From: Begonia masoniana
Taxonomy: Eukaryota > Streptophyta > Magnoliopsida > Cucurbitales > Begoniaceae
Length of the DNA: 64,000 nucleotides
NCBI GenBank assembly: GCA_022432975.1
Contig: CM039502.1
Span: forward strand, 20,361,228 to 20,425,227
Direction: 5' to 3'
Part shown: piece after piece, positions 12,101 to 26,644 of the stretch
Layout of the letters: each line of letters starts with the position of its first letter
How positions within the stretch are numbered: position 1 is the first letter of the stretch
Notes under the pieces: generated by a model
What the model was told of the DNA's origin: nothing
The model's input: only the letters and a program-made list of their open reading frames with translations
Database searches by the model: none
Translations under genes and position numbers: made by a program

Positions 12101-13024
12101 CTCGTTCTGTAAACCAGAGAGAAATCAGAGAAAGCCCTTACCTCGTCGGAATCTCCACTGAAACCGACTCCGACCATCGTGAGTTATACAGACTCGGGCG
12201 AATGTCTTTGAGGAAGAAGAATCACAGCTTCGACTCCGAGCACTCCACCAACGAACTCCCTCTCTCACTCGGCCGAACATTCCTCAGGCAAAAACCTCTC
12301 TCAGCCGAATCTTTTTATGCGCGGCAAAAATCCTCGCAATCTCCTTCGACAACCACCCTGACATAAGTAGATCTCCCTCTCTGGTTATGTCTCTCGTTCT
12401 CGCTCTCTCTCTATTTCTCACTCTCACTCTCTCTCTCTCTCGGCAAAACACCACGACAAGGAAGAAGAAAGACAGTTTAGAATTTTTATTCTGAATTGAA
12501 CTGGGCAACAGTGAATCGAACCAATTCTGACAACCCGAACCAGCCCGATCGACCCCAAAAATTATTACATATCAAATCAGATACTTTTGGATGGTTGAGG
12601 ACGTCCAATCGATCCGAAAATCCAACGCTAGGATTATAGTGGTAAGAAATTTCTACCCATATTAAATTCAAGGATTATTTTGGGGATGAACGAAGAAGTT
12701 TAAATATCTATAATTTTTAGCAAAGAAGATTTATTCAATGCTCGGGAAAAACAATTAAAATTCTATTCCTTAATCGCTCAAAATCCAAGTAAGTGAAAAT
12801 ATCACGTTTTTTCAACGTTTTGACTATGACCCTACATCACAAAATCTATATTATTTTATTACAGTTTTATTTTATATTTTTGATATTTGAGCACGCATGT
12901 TAGACATTGTCATAGAATTGTTTAAAAGATAAAATTGATAGGACATTTGTATGTGCATGAAAACGATGGAATTGACGAAAAATACGTGATAGCAAAAGCC
13001 TGAACGACAATGAGATGGTGAACT
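12101..13024. other. possible diverged LTR-like region, CT microsatellite
   Basis: It holds a CT-rich tract at about 12404-12442 and then a stretch whose word order (CCAAGTAAGTGAAAAT, GACCCTACATCA, a tandem array, then TGTGATGTAGGTGAG near 13545) parallels the chromovirus LTRs in this window (CCAGGTAAGTGAATG, ACCCTACATCA, array, TTATGATGTAGGTGA). I infer a diverged LTR, but no termini were found. Confidence 0.3.
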
Positions 13025-13460
13025 TGATCGAAGGTTGGAACAAGTTCTAACTAGATGTGATATTTGACCAAAGGTTAGAACAAGTTCTAACTAGAGGTGA
13101 TGTCTGAACGAAGGTTGGAACAAATTTTAACTAGATGTGATATTTGATCGAAGGTTAGAACAAGTTCTAACTAGAGGTGGTATTTCACTGAAAATTGGAA
13201 TAAGTTCTAACTAGATGTGATATTTGATCGAAGGTTAGAACAAGTTCTAACTAGAGGTGGTATTTCACTGAAAATTGGAATAAGTTCTAACAAGATGTGA
13301 TATTCGACCGAAGGTGGGAACAAGTTCTAATTAGAGGTGATATTTGACCGAAGGTTGGAACAAGTTCTAACTAAATGTGATATTTGACCAAAAGTTGGAA
13401 CAAATTCTAACTAGATGTGATATTTGACCGAAGATTAGAACAAGTTTTAACCAGAATGTA
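13025..13460 (+). repeat. 40-bp tandem array, 11 copies
   Basis: Units of exactly 40 bp (core GGTTGGAACAAGTTCTAACT, then AGATGTGATATTTGACCGAA) begin near 13031, 13071, 13111 and so on to 13431. Copies differ by point changes, with an alternation of AGATGTGAT and AGAGGTGxT, suggesting a partial two-unit higher order. Confidence 0.95.
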
Positions 13461-13871
13461 ACTGATAAGATAGGATTCGAGAAAAAGTAAATGTTGACAC
13501 TTGCACATATTTTCGCTTATGAGTTTTCTCATAGTTTTTAATTTTGTGATGTAGGTGAGTTTTTATCTGAGGAAGAACTGGTTGTGATCGAAAAACCTTC
13601 AGAAGTAGGCAAACATACAGAGGAGGATGTAGTCGTCGGTTTTGAATAAAAATTTAAAGTTATACTTTTATATTGTTTTAAAAAGATATTTTTATATTTA
13701 GTTGTATTTAAATTTATTTTATTTTAAGTTTAAATAATTTATTGCATCAACCATTAAATTTTATTAAGTACGCTATTATTTTATAAAAATTTATGAATGA
13801 AATTTTATTTAATGTTTGTTTAGCATTTAATTTTCTAAACAACATTAATTTCAAAATTTCCGCTTATTAAA
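13461..13871. other. no gene; AT-rich
   Basis: A short frame ending near 13648 (EEELVVIEKPSEV) is seen just after a TGATGTAG acceptor-like signal. It is too short and isolated to call a gene. The rest is AT-rich. Confidence 0.4.
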
Positions 13872-13880
13872 TAATTTTTA

Positions 13881-14686
13881 GGGTAGTTATCGATTTGAAT
13901 CTTGTACTATATACTTTTTTTCAATTCGCCCCCTGTAATAAAAAACCGGCAAACCGAACCTTGTACTTTAATTCTGTTATCAATTTGACCTTCTATAAAC
14001 AATTTCATTAAATTCTAATTTAAAAAATTAACAAAACGATCTTGGATTCAATTGAAATATTTACCACATGTTCACTACTTAATGAGACAATAATCTGGAA
14101 ATTTTCGTGCTTTTTTAATACATGTACGATTTATTGTAATTTTATTTTTATATTTTATAAAAATATTATAATAAATCATACAAATTTTAGAAAATCACAA
14201 ATATTTTTCTATTATCTACCCATGATAGGTTAAACATGTGAAAAAAATTTCAAATAAATGAAATATCGTTTGTTAGTTTTTTAAAAATTAATTTATAAAG
14301 TATAGAAGAATTTGAAATTAATTTAAACAAATAACAAACGATATTTGATTTATTTGAAAATTTTTTGCGATTTTCTAAAATTTGTATGATTTATTATAAT
14401 ATTTTTATAAAATACAAAAATAAAATTACAATAAATCGTACATGTGTTTAAAAAATAATGAAAATTTTCAGATTATCTTCTTATTAAGTAGTGAACATGT
14501 GGTAAAAATTTCAACTAAATCTAAGATCGTTTGGTAATTTTTTAAATAAGGGTTTAATGAAATTGTTGATAGAATGTCAAAATTGATAACAGAATCAAAG
14601 TACAGGGTTCGGTTTGTCAGTTTTTTTAGTATAGAAGGCAAATTGAAAAGAACTGTATAGTACAAGATTCAAATCGATAATTACCC
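13881..14686. mobile_element. foldback MULE-like element, 9-bp TSD
   Basis: The left end GGGTAGTTATCGATTTGAAT and the right end, read in reverse, GGGTAATTATCGATTTGAAT are terminal inverted repeats. Both continue inward (CTTGTACTAT, then CGGCAAACCGAACC against GACAAACCGAACC) so that most of the 806 bp is one large imperfect hairpin centred near 14300. It is flanked by the 9-bp direct repeat TAATTTTTA (13872-13880 and 14687-14695). A 9-bp duplication is typical of Mutator-like elements. It encodes no protein and is a non-autonomous foldback element. Confidence 0.88.
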
Positions 14687-14695
14687 TAATTTTTA

Positions 14696-15074
14696 TTATT
14701 TTCAATAATTTTGAATTAAGAAAATTAGAGTTTTATAACCATTCAATTCAACTTAATTTACAAATTAATTTAGAAAATATTTTTAAAATTTTCAAATTGA
14801 AAAAAATGAAAATGTTACTGTAAATGGATAACAAATATCGACATTGATACCGTTTACGGTAAACTGAATGATGGTTGAAGAAAACTAGATTAGAAGTTCA
14901 ATGAAAATGTAGTACAGGGGTAAGAAACATTGCCCCAAAGCATTGCCCAAAAACATTGAGATAAAAACATCGTTAAGATGCAAGTCAGAGCAAGAGAAGC
15001 AGAAACACTGCCCAAAACAGAACAAGAACTACATTAAAAACCAAAGCATAGAGAAATTGAGGAGATTTCTTTGA
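14696..15074. other. alpha-tubulin 3' flank
   Basis: No gene. The part nearest 15074 is the presumed 3' untranslated region of the minus-strand tubulin gene. The rest is AT-rich and no clear polyadenylation site was fixed. Confidence 0.5.
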
Positions 15075-17480
<2,406 letters not shown>

Positions 17481-19734
17481 GAAACCCGCGGGGGTAGAGA
17501 ATTCAAATTTCAAAAAACTAACTAATAAGGAATAAAAAGGGTTTTTTGTTAACTAGGGTTAGATAACCGCGGTTAGACATCGGTAGATCGGACAATCAAT
17601 GGTCACCGTCTAAAGACAGCCTGGCTTTCCTTACTCATCGGTTAACCACGGTTAAATTGACCCGCCCAATTTGAAACGTCCGACAAAAAGGGCCGGTTAT
17701 GGAGGAATATTACGTGGGTGCCATCCACGATCGCTTCGGTGTGATGTTAAAGTAAAACGGACGGTCTTCGAGGGACGGTAATATAACAATTCCGAAAAAC
17801 GAGAGTTTAATAATTAATTATTGTTATTTTTTAATTAATTTATTCTGGTTTTACGTTTCAAATGAGTTGGGCCTGATTGAAACGCGGTCTAAGTCTGGCC
17901 CAACTCAGAATCTATACACCTCGGAACTTCCATTTTTCCATGAGATCATCGTTTTCCCTTTCTTGACTACTTACAGAGCTAAGACCAGCTCCAAGAATGG
18001 CGAAACAGTAAAAAAGGAAGAAGAATGATACTTCCATCGCAATACTTTAAGCTTTTTGACATAAAATAAAGAATAGAACAGTGATGATCAATGACAAATA
18101 CTAGCTCTTCGTCCTCCTCTAAAACTTCGGGGAAACACTATCTGAGAGAGAGAGAGAGAGAGAGAGAGAAGAAGAAGAAGGAAATAAAGGGAACTTTTCT
18201 CTGTAGGTTGTCTTTGCCTGGCTCCATCCTGTCTGCCTTTTTCTACACTCCACTCCTTCAATCAGTAAACGGGCCAAAACGACCTTCGTTTTCTGCGTAC
18301 CGGGAGTGCAGGTGCCATTGGAGGACCAAACGGATCTCGTTCGGTCGCTGGAAAGGAACAGAGAAACGCGTCTGCTTCGGCCATTGGAGGTGAAAACTGA
18401 ACTCTCGTGGTCTCTGGGAAGGATTGTTTGCTTCTATGCGGGTTTCAGTAAAACAGGAAGAAACCCAAAAACCTAGAGAGAGAGAGAGAGGTATTTGTTT
18501 ATAAGGGAAAGTTTGATTGGGGTGTGAGGAATGTAGGTTTGGCAGGCACTGAGCCTTTCTGGATTTGGTGAAAAGCCATTTTCTGCTTTCTCTTTCTTAC
18601 ACTTTGCTGTGCAAGAACTCGTCGTCTTGTCTCACTCATCAACTACGAATTCATTAATATGTTGTCATTATGAATATTAGTCGATAATTTATTTGATTAA
18701 CGACAAATTGTGATATTAATCACTTCATAAAGTATACTCAGAGATCGGGCAGAGGATCGCCTTCCTATGCTGTACTATTTCTAGAAACTCCATCCCTCTA
18801 CAGCTTCCACAATGGAGTCAGAGAGCTCGACAAAGGCGTCTCTTTGCGACAACTCCTGTTCATCTTCTTCTTCTGCAAAATCATTCCCGATTTCTTTCAC
18901 CATTTGTTCATGGAAACAAATTGAAAATCAAAATTACATTTCATGGCTTCATATTTTTGAAATTTTCTAGGGTATGCTTTACGATCACAGTTACCGATGC
19001 AGTGAGCAGAATTGTCTAGAGAGGCATTTAAGAAAGCACGAATTCGACCCTTCAATCTGCAACATTTCCATCTCTAATCAACTCAGCATCCACACATAGC
19101 TGTAGTGGCCATTAGAGTAAACTCTAAAGCAGCCTACAACCGTCTAAATGCTGGCTTCTGCGAGTTTCTGTCCCTATACTCGTTGAGTTTTGAAGGAGCA
19201 CAGATTCCTGATACCCGGCCGAGCGGCCATTGATGGTACGTAAGCAACTCTCTGGTTCTTTAATTTGAGCGATCGAGGAAAAACTTCTATTAAACGTCAC
19301 CAAGTTCAAGTTTTTATACAAAAATAAGTGCATAACAGGTGGTTCGGTTCTCGATGAACTTTACCTGCCAAAAAATCGAGAAAGATTGCGTAATTTCCAT
19401 TTCAGAATGAGACCCAGATGAAAACATTTGATTAATTCGTAATTCGCTTTTCATTCTATTTAGAATGTTTTACCGAATTCATACTTGATGCTAGATTTCT
19501 ACAGTCAATTACAGCCAATCTCATCGCGATGGGGCTGTCTTTTCGATCTGGGTATTCCACTGTCTTTGTGGTTTCTTGGCCATGCCAAAAGAGCTGTTTA
19601 TCTCTCTCTGTGCGCCATCTTAGGAACCTACGGACAAAATACAGTAAAAGTGTAAGCTAAAGTGTTTGACAAGAGACACTAAAAGGTGACTAGATGTTCA
19701 AGTAATATTTATAATTAGATCAATTACTTAATTT
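17481..19734. other. no gene recognised
   Basis: Upstream flank of tubulin. It has two GA microsatellites (18144-18169 and near 18475-18491) and pyrimidine-rich, leader-like sequence, but no frame above about 100 codons has a recognisable domain. A divergent gene starting here cannot be excluded. Confidence 0.45.
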
Positions 19735-20132
19735 AAATAAAAAAATTATTTTTTTATTTAAACCTTAAAGTTAAGGTTTTTTTTTTTAAAATAAAAACCT
19801 TAAATTTTAATATTCATCACAAAAAACCTCAAAGTTTCAAAAATAAGCAAATCAAACCTTTTAGTCTGGACTGGGCACTGGCCGTTGGGAGAGGCCGGCC
19901 GATCTAGTTGGACTAGCCAGCTGCTATTTTTTTATACAAAAAATATTCAGAGAGGCTGGCTGGTCCACCCGTGACGAAAGTCACAGGTTTTGTCTTTTTG
20001 GATGGAGGCCGGCTGGTTCAATGGTGGAGGACAGCCTCCATCCAAGCCGGTCCAACTGGACCAATCGGCCTCCATCCCCCTATTAAAACCCCCCAATCCC
20101 CCTCTTCAACTCACACTAAAATATCTCAATTA

Positions 20133-20350
20133 GTTTCTTTCTTCGGCGATATTTCTCCATGTTCAACGGCTAGATATGAAGTTTTTATTTTTATTTTATC
20201 ATTTACTTTAGGAATTTTAACATAATATGGACATTTTAATTAATTTTTTGTTTAATAATTTAATATTTTGCTCCATGTAAGCGACCGATTTTTACTTTCT
20301 CCGACGATATTACTCTACGTTCACTGGCTAGGTATGGAGTTTGTCTTTTT
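20133..20350 (+). repeat. 60-bp direct repeat in 5' leader
   Basis: TTCTTTCTTCGGCGATATTT at about 20134 and TTACTTTCTCCGACGATATT at about 20291 start two related ~60-bp segments. Each continues to a GTTCAxxGGCTAG(A/G)TATG(A/G)AG motif. Confidence 0.7.
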
Positions 20351-20420
20351 TAAAGTTATTTATCTATTATACTGTAGTTAATTGGATTTCATCTTTGTAA
20401 ATGGTATTATTGTACTGTGT

Positions 20421-20635
20421 AAGTAAGTTCTGTCTAGGAGACTAGAATTTAAGTGGACCGTTAGTGACCCTCTAGTCTTTCCTAGGAACTTACTTGGAAA
20501 GGAAATTCTGTCTAAGGAGATTGTCAATAGCAATATTTCATGGGAATTATCCTGATCAGTACTTTCAATGTTTTAACTTTTGTATTTTATTAACTTTGTT
20601 TTAATTTTTTTTTAGCAACGACGATGGATTCCGAG
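20421..20635 (+). repeat. copy 1 of shared MULE 5' leader (inverted partner at 62913-63124)
   Basis: About 215 bp, from GTAAGTTCTGTCTAGGAGAC to the ATG at 20624, match the reverse complement of 63124-62913 at roughly 90 percent by eye, with the two start codons aligned. An acceptor-like TTTTTTTAG lies just before the ATG. Confidence 0.9.
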
Positions 20636-21838
20636 CCGAGTAGATCGGTTAGCTGGACTAGTGACATGGAATTTCGGAATCAAGAGTGTAAAGAGAAGTT
20701 TGAGCAAGATTTGCACAAACGCTCAGTTAGTCATGGTATGATTTTCAACTTTACAGGTTGGGACTCGTTGTGGATCAAAGATATGTCTGACGCCATCGGC
20801 TTAGTCGGGGTCAATGCATTCAGTGGCGATATTTGCGAGAGAATAGTTTGTTTGTTCTATGGGAACTTGACAGTGTCCGGAAGAAATGAAGTTTTAACTG
20901 GTTTGAAGACGTACGTCCTTGGTAGGGAGTTTATGATACGTCCAAAGCTAGTGAACTCAGTGTTGGGGTTTGTCATAGAAGGGGCGGAGCAATATTACCA
21001 TGCTTCCCGAGACTGGCTTTTTGTCACATTGCCCGAGGGAGTAGAGTTCCTACAGGGAATTCATATCAATTCCAACATCGAGGTGTTCGTCAAGTCACGA
21101 ACCAGATAATTGAATATTAGAGGTCAGGTTCGTCGCAACATGCTAGTCCACACCTTTCTGGCGCGAGAGGGACATCGAAATCTCGTGAGCTGCATGGACC
21201 TCTATGTCATGGAGAAGTTGTGCAATGGGAAGCCTTTTGACCCTAGCTTCTTGATTTTAAGTCACATGCGTGAGGTCGGGCAGGCACCCAGGACGAATCT
21301 CCCGTACGGGCCATTGATTATGAAGATCATCGATCGAGCTGGGCTTTAGATACCGGTTGGCGAGCCGAGAAAAGTTCAAAGGCCAACCGACGTATTCAAC
21401 ACCTCGCATTTGATGAAGATGAGTTTCATGGAAGTTGATGGCTCTTGGGTGCTGAAGAGCGATCAGATGACATCCACCTCTTGAGTAGTGCCGATGGAGA
21501 AGACCACATTGTCGCCATTGGCCCCCCAGGACAAAGATGAGGCTAGTGGATGGGGCACGAGACAGTATCTGCAGCAGCTATATTAGATGCAGTAGACGCA
21601 CCAGCAGTAGATGGCTCAGATGCAGCATATGCAGTATACACAGCATACGCAGTACCGGCAGATGTATCAAATGCAGCAGACGCACCAACAACACCTGCAT
21701 CAGGTACTGGAGATACAGCAGAGCCAGCAGCGGGACATGCAGCACCTCATAGGCAGAGTCAATGAATTGAATGCGAGTGTCAAGAATTGGGTGGGGCACC
21801 GTAGCCTCGACGAAAACAATGATGACCCACTAGCGTAG
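20624..21838 (+). pseudogene. plant transposon-associated protein, decayed
   Basis: The first 161 codons (MDSEPSRSVSWTSDMEF onward) end at a TAA (21107-21109). The same frame continues with VSCMDLYVMEKLCNGKPFDP and LPYGPLIMKIIDRAGL to a second stop at 21347. A less preserved DGSWVLKSDQ segment and a Gln/Met-rich, probably coiled-coil C-terminus with LIGRVNELNASV end at 21838. A decayed homologue with the same order lies at 9600-10723 (minus). It resembles the family annotated as 'putative plant transposon protein'. No catalytic motif is visible and its function is unknown. Because its leader is shared with the MULE transposase at 62920, it is likely the accessory gene of the same MULE family. 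The in-frame stops make it a pseudogene unless they are intronic. Confidence 0.7.
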
Positions 21839-22329
21839 TTTAGTTTAGTTTTGTGATGTAAATTTCGTGAATACTAAAATTAAATAAATAATTACAATTT
21901 CAATCACATTTTAAAAATAAATAATTTAAATACTTGAATAAATTAAAAAGAAACCCTTATTTAAATGAATCAATACTTAAATAATAAATGAATAATTAAA
22001 TAATAAATAAATAAAGATTTTTTTCGATGAATAGTAAATTTTGAGGTTTAAAAAAAAAAAACCTCAAACTTTGGAGTTTAAATTAAAAAAAACTCGAAAA
22101 AGAATTAACAAAATGGTATATTAAAAAGAATTACAAATTTCTGCTACAGCCGTGTGTCGAAGATTCTTGTGTCCCAACAAATGTGTTGAAACCCATGAAT
22201 GTGTCTTCCGAAACAACGTCTGATAGAGAGTCGGGACTCGGGAGGTTCTCGGTTCTTCAGAGCTGAAGACTGAAATGCACTGCTGAGTGCCCTAGGTTAT
22301 CCAACCCATGGGTCGGATAACTAACTTTT

Positions 22330-22516
22330 TACGAGCTGACCCATGGTTCGGTACTCCTATGGGAAAAGCCTGGTTCCTGAACTGAGAACCGTGGACCGGA
22401 CTGCGGTTCCTGGTTTCTCAATCCATGGAACCGAGACCAGTTCCATGACACCAGGAACCGACCAAGAACAGACCCGAACTGGTGGTCTGGTCCGGTCTGT
22501 CGATTTCAGGCCGGTT
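22330..22516 (-). mobile_element. hAT-like element end
   Basis: Read on the minus strand from 22516, TAGGGGTGGGCAGAACCGG is typical of hAT-family termini in plants. The GGTTC/GAACC-rich sequence behind it is typical of their non-autonomous members. It interrupts the MULE transposase reading frame. The other terminus and the 8-bp TSD were not identified. Confidence 0.45.
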
Positions 22517-24013
22517 CTGCCCACCCCTATTAGCTTGTCAAGCTTTTTTCTTATATTGGGACACAGGACGTCGGTTGATTGGTCCAACTTTTCAAATTTC
22601 TTCACGATGCGAGTCATCAAGCACTTTCAAATCATTTCAAACATGGTCAGGATCGGTTTGCCCATGACCGAAAAAAGAAGTGCATTGAATGACTTGCACA
22701 AATTATTCAATCTGAGATTGCACTTGGGATTCGAAGAGAATGCATAACTAGCCCAATATTTAGGCTCTTCTGCTCGCAGCCATGCGTGGGCCTCCGAACT
22801 AAGCTGGTATAATTTATGTATTTCATGCTCGAAATGCGCCTCCGTGGGTGCCCTGTCTGCATTCCACATCGCATCTCTGTATGCTCTGCCCCGAAAATGG
22901 TTTTTAAAATTCGCGTACTTATGCTGGAGGCAGAAGCAATGTTAAGCATATTAAAATTGTTCTCGAACAGCTCTCTGCAACTCTGATATTTGCACGAAAA
23001 ACAGCGTCAATAAAACAATATTACTACCACAGAGCCCCAAAATTTGAAATAAAATATAAAAATGCATTATATCTTTTGTCGATATGAAACAAGTCTCCAA
23101 TGGCGACCCGATTCAGTGTTTAGGTATTGCTTTAATATTTGCTAAAACCATGTCCATGAGTCTGCACACTTAGATTCGACGTTGGCAATAGTAACGAGAT
23201 ATACTCCATTGTTGACATCAATACTGACGGCTGTGAGTAATTAACCGGCACACGACCCTTTCAGATGACAGCCATCCAAGCAGATAACGGGTTTCCCGTA
23301 CTCCAGCAACCCAGCCATGCACATATACAATCTTTGGAATCCCAATGAATTAGGGCCTACTAGGTTCCCATAAATTTTTCCTATGTTGTCCGGATTTGAT
23401 CTGAATATTTCGGCTGCGTACGACCACAGTTGTTCGTACTGTTCATCGTACTTCCCTTCGTTGAGGGTTTGAGCTATGTTTCTTGTTCTTATGGCAAGAC
23501 TGGGTGAAATGTCGATGGTGAAGTCCTTCCTCACTGTCTCAATAATAGAAGAGATGTCCCAAGTAGGATGACTTTTGAACCTGTCCAAGTAATGCTTCGC
23601 CACTCATTTTGCTAAAGAGTGTCGATTCTCAACTATCCTCGAACAGCTGTGAGAGTCAATCAAACTCTTTATTTGAAACGTACACTCATCGTGCATCAAC
23701 AAAGCATGCAGTCGCCACCCACATCCATCTTCACACTTAACCGTCAGTCGACTCCTTTCACTTTTAGTGAATTTTATTCCATAACCGTTTTCCAATGAAT
23801 ATTTACGTATTTCTTCTTTAATTTCTTCTAAAGAAGCATATTTTCTACTCAAAAAAATTTCCATTTAGATTTGTTCTCTTACCGGTCTGCTTTCCACCTC
23901 CTCGTCATCTGAGCCGACCAGTATTTGAAACTCATCGTCCAGCTTTTTGGAGGTCGAATAGTCCAATATTTCTTCATTTGCATCTGGGTGATCGAATGCT
24001 CGTAGATTACCAT
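22517..24013 (-). pseudogene. MULE (MuDR-type) transposase, 3' part, decayed
   Basis: Minus-strand transposase of a Mutator-like element. Frame 23864-23604 is a MuDR-type DNA-binding domain (EDGCGWRLHA, then SHSCSR). Frame 23603-23241 leads into the MULE DDE core with VICLDGCHLKG (first catalytic Asp). The expected second Asp (in SDRQK) is Tyr here (codon 23084-23082). The C-terminal part is at 22869-22357 (WASYAFSSNPKCNLRLNNLC, SFNA, KPILTMFEMI, LMTRI). Stops or shifts occur at 23865, 23604, 23241 and near 22950, and the 3' end is cut by a hAT-like end near 22516. The 5' end of the same gene is at 62825-62920, separated by the 38.8-kb nest. Inactive. Confidence 0.9.
24009..24013. other. L1 target-site duplication, left (ACCAT)
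   Basis: ACCAT precedes the left LTR and recurs at 62825-62829 right after the far LTR, so L1 inserted here once and the nest is complete. Confidence 0.92.
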
Positions 24014-26605
24014 TGTAACGACCCTTACACTATTCCCTTAATTTCCCGTATAAATTTTTCTTTTTAAACCTCTAATTAAAATTAAAACGTCCATAAAACC
24101 ATTTAAAGAAAATACCTTAAAATAGGTGTTGCAATTCCTTTGGAAATAAAGTAAAAACATTAAAAGAAATATATAAAACATCGGCCAAGGAAGTTGACGG
24201 CAAATAGGGCATTTCGCCCGTGAAATGCCTGGCCGATTGATCGGCCATTTCAGCCGATCAATCGGCTGTGGCCAAATTGTTGGGGGGGGGGGGGGGGGGG
24301 GGTTGGCAAACGATCGCCCCACTTGTGGGCAATCGATCGCCAATTGATCTTCAATCCACCGATCGATCGCCCCCTTGTGGGCGATCGATCGGCACACGCT
24401 CTGGAATTTCTTCCAGAGCATGACCCCCCTCTGCCGATTGATCGCATCTCCTTGCGATTGGTCGGCAGCCTCTTTGGATTTTGAAATCCAGAGAGCTGCT
24501 CCCTTCTCTCTATTTTTCCTTCCTTCACCCTTTTCATCGTTACCCTGCACATAAACTCACACACACTTCACAATTTTCTTTTCTACCTCATACATTCATC
24601 ACTTCTTCAAATACTTTTCATAACAATACAACCACTTTACTCCCCGCATACAATCCCCACTTTACCAATTGCCCCAAAACTGACTCAAAACATGTTTAAA
24701 AACATAACCCGATTTCATAAAAATAAACCGCGTGTATCCGTTTAAAAACTTAACATTACCCCTGTTTTAAACCAAGCAGTTGATTAAAATAGTTTCTAAA
24801 ACATCGAAACATAAACCTATCAACTAATCAGATCCCAAACATCCTAATATGTTTGATCTATACAATTTTTCCTACGATCTAACTATCATATTTCCAGAAT
24901 ACTTACGTACATTTACTTCCCCACGGGTCAAGATACGCGTCGACTGCCCATGCACACCACCACAGCCGTTCTTCTTCAACCATCCTGTACATCGGGTGGA
25001 GGAACGTCGTCCTCACCTGTTTCGAAATCACCTACACCATACAGACAATCTATGAGCTAAAGGCTCAGTAAGTTTCGTAAATGTAAATGCATGCTATGCA
25101 AATGAGTTTCAGAAATCATGCAACATTTTCTTATCTTTACATAGGTTGTCACCGAGATCTCAACCCGCTAAATGGAGAGGGCACATCTTGCGGTTGGACA
25201 ACCATTTCTACCTAGCGGAGGGGGGTACATGCTTGCAACACGCACAGCCATGCCTGAGCCCCACCTCGCATTACCATAAACATACATGGGTTCTTATTAA
25301 ATGCGGTATTGTGACCGACCCTTCTCAGCCTTCACAATAGGTCAATAGCTCCTTTTCAGGCCACATCGCCATTTTCTTTAAAACATAGTGCGGAAATTCA
25401 TTTTCTATGCGTAATTTAAAACCGTAATGCATTGACAATTACGTGCTTAAAGTAAACATCCATCATACATACCATCGAGACAATAAAAGCAATTAAAAGC
25501 ATATTTTATAAAAGAACTAATCCTAACTACCCAACCAAAACATTTAAATAATCAAGACTCCGATGATCCTCGATGCGACTTCGATGTACGGTGTAGGCCA
25601 ATCGGCCAGAGTAAGTCACGAGAACTTACCTCGTGCGCGTTGAACTTCTAGCTCCGTCCACGAGCGTCGTTTACCTAAGGCAATTTCACAATATTTGTCG
25701 TTAAAACGAGTTTAAACCAATAAATGTCTAAACTTACGAAACTCTTAACTAATGAAATTTCCTAAAACTCTAATTTAACTAATCGAGGCATTTTAATAAA
25801 CAATTTATGCTCGATATCTCGAAACCACCATTAACGAGTTTTTCCAAAAACCCGAAATTTCTCAAACCCTAACCTTTCTCACCAATCAATTTAACTTCGT
25901 CCAATAACGCTCGATACGTCCGTTATATTCACAACTACAGTAAACCTATCGATTTCAAACCCTAAATCACGTTTTTACGAAACCCTAATCGTTTTAAACT
26001 CCGTAAAAACTGAGAACTAAAGTCGGGAAACGTTAGAGACTTACTAAGAGTTGCGAGTGGAGACGAAAACACGAAGAAACTTCGAAGAACGGAAGACGAG
26101 TCGTCGTCGGAGAGGAGAATGTCGTTGAGGGAGAAAAATCGCCTAAGAGTTCGCAGAGGAGAGGAGAAAAACCGTGGAGTGCTGGAGAAGAAATGGTTTG
26201 TGATATTTTTAATAAACTTGGCTTGCAAAATTACTATATTGCCATTCACTTGATTTCTTATTTGTTTCGTCCTTTGTTTCGTTAATTAACCGATGATCCG
26301 TTTTCTCCAAATTTCTTTATTTCGCCAATAAATCCAACTTATTATCAGGGCTTTATTAAAACTGTCCGTTCACAATTCGGACGTCGTTTACTATTTTTAC
26401 CAAAGTATCCTTTATATTACGATAAACGTAATTCTCGTAAAATTAGCGTTACAACTCCTAAAATTTTCGAAATTTTCTTAAAATCTATATTAATTATTAG
26501 GATTCTAATAACGCTTTTTTTCACGAAACCGACTTAATTTGACAAAATTACAAAAATTGCCATTATATAAACGATTTACAAAATTCCGTAAATTCGGGTG
26601 TTACA
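24014..26605 (-). repeat. L1 3' LTR (intact, 2592 bp)
   Basis: On the plus strand it begins TGTAACGACCC and ends GGGTGTTACA. It contains a 21-bp G run at 24282-24302 inside a cluster of GATCGATCG/CGATCGGC palindromes, and a purine-rich minus-strand stretch near 26000-26170. Confidence 0.95.
24282..24302. repeat. poly-G tract (21 G)
   Basis: An uninterrupted run of 21 G on the plus strand in the L1 LTR. The partner LTR has a G run of the same length at 31544-31564. Run length is error-prone in sequencing. Confidence 0.9.
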
Positions 26606-26644
26606 TTCCATCCACCTTATTTAAATTTTGTCCTCAAAATTTGA

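Larger units (their letters stand above)
19735..22110 (+). mobile_element. MULE-type element carrying the 20.6-kb gene (boundaries tentative)
   Basis: An imperfect terminal inverted repeat is visible. The left copy at about 19745-19820 (TTTAAACCTTAAAGTTAAGG, T-run, then CCTTAAATTTTAATATTCATC) matches the reverse of 22020-22095 (TTTAAACTCCAAAGTTTGAG, T-run, then CCTCAAAATTTACTATTCATC). The gene at 20624-21838 lies between. A clean TSD was not found, so ends are approximate. An alternative, in which this is only half of a larger two-gene MULE, is given in the findings. Confidence 0.5.

Noticed and set aside
18091..18393. 100-codon open frame with ER/EK-rich start
   Set aside because: It overlaps a GA microsatellite and has no recognisable domain.
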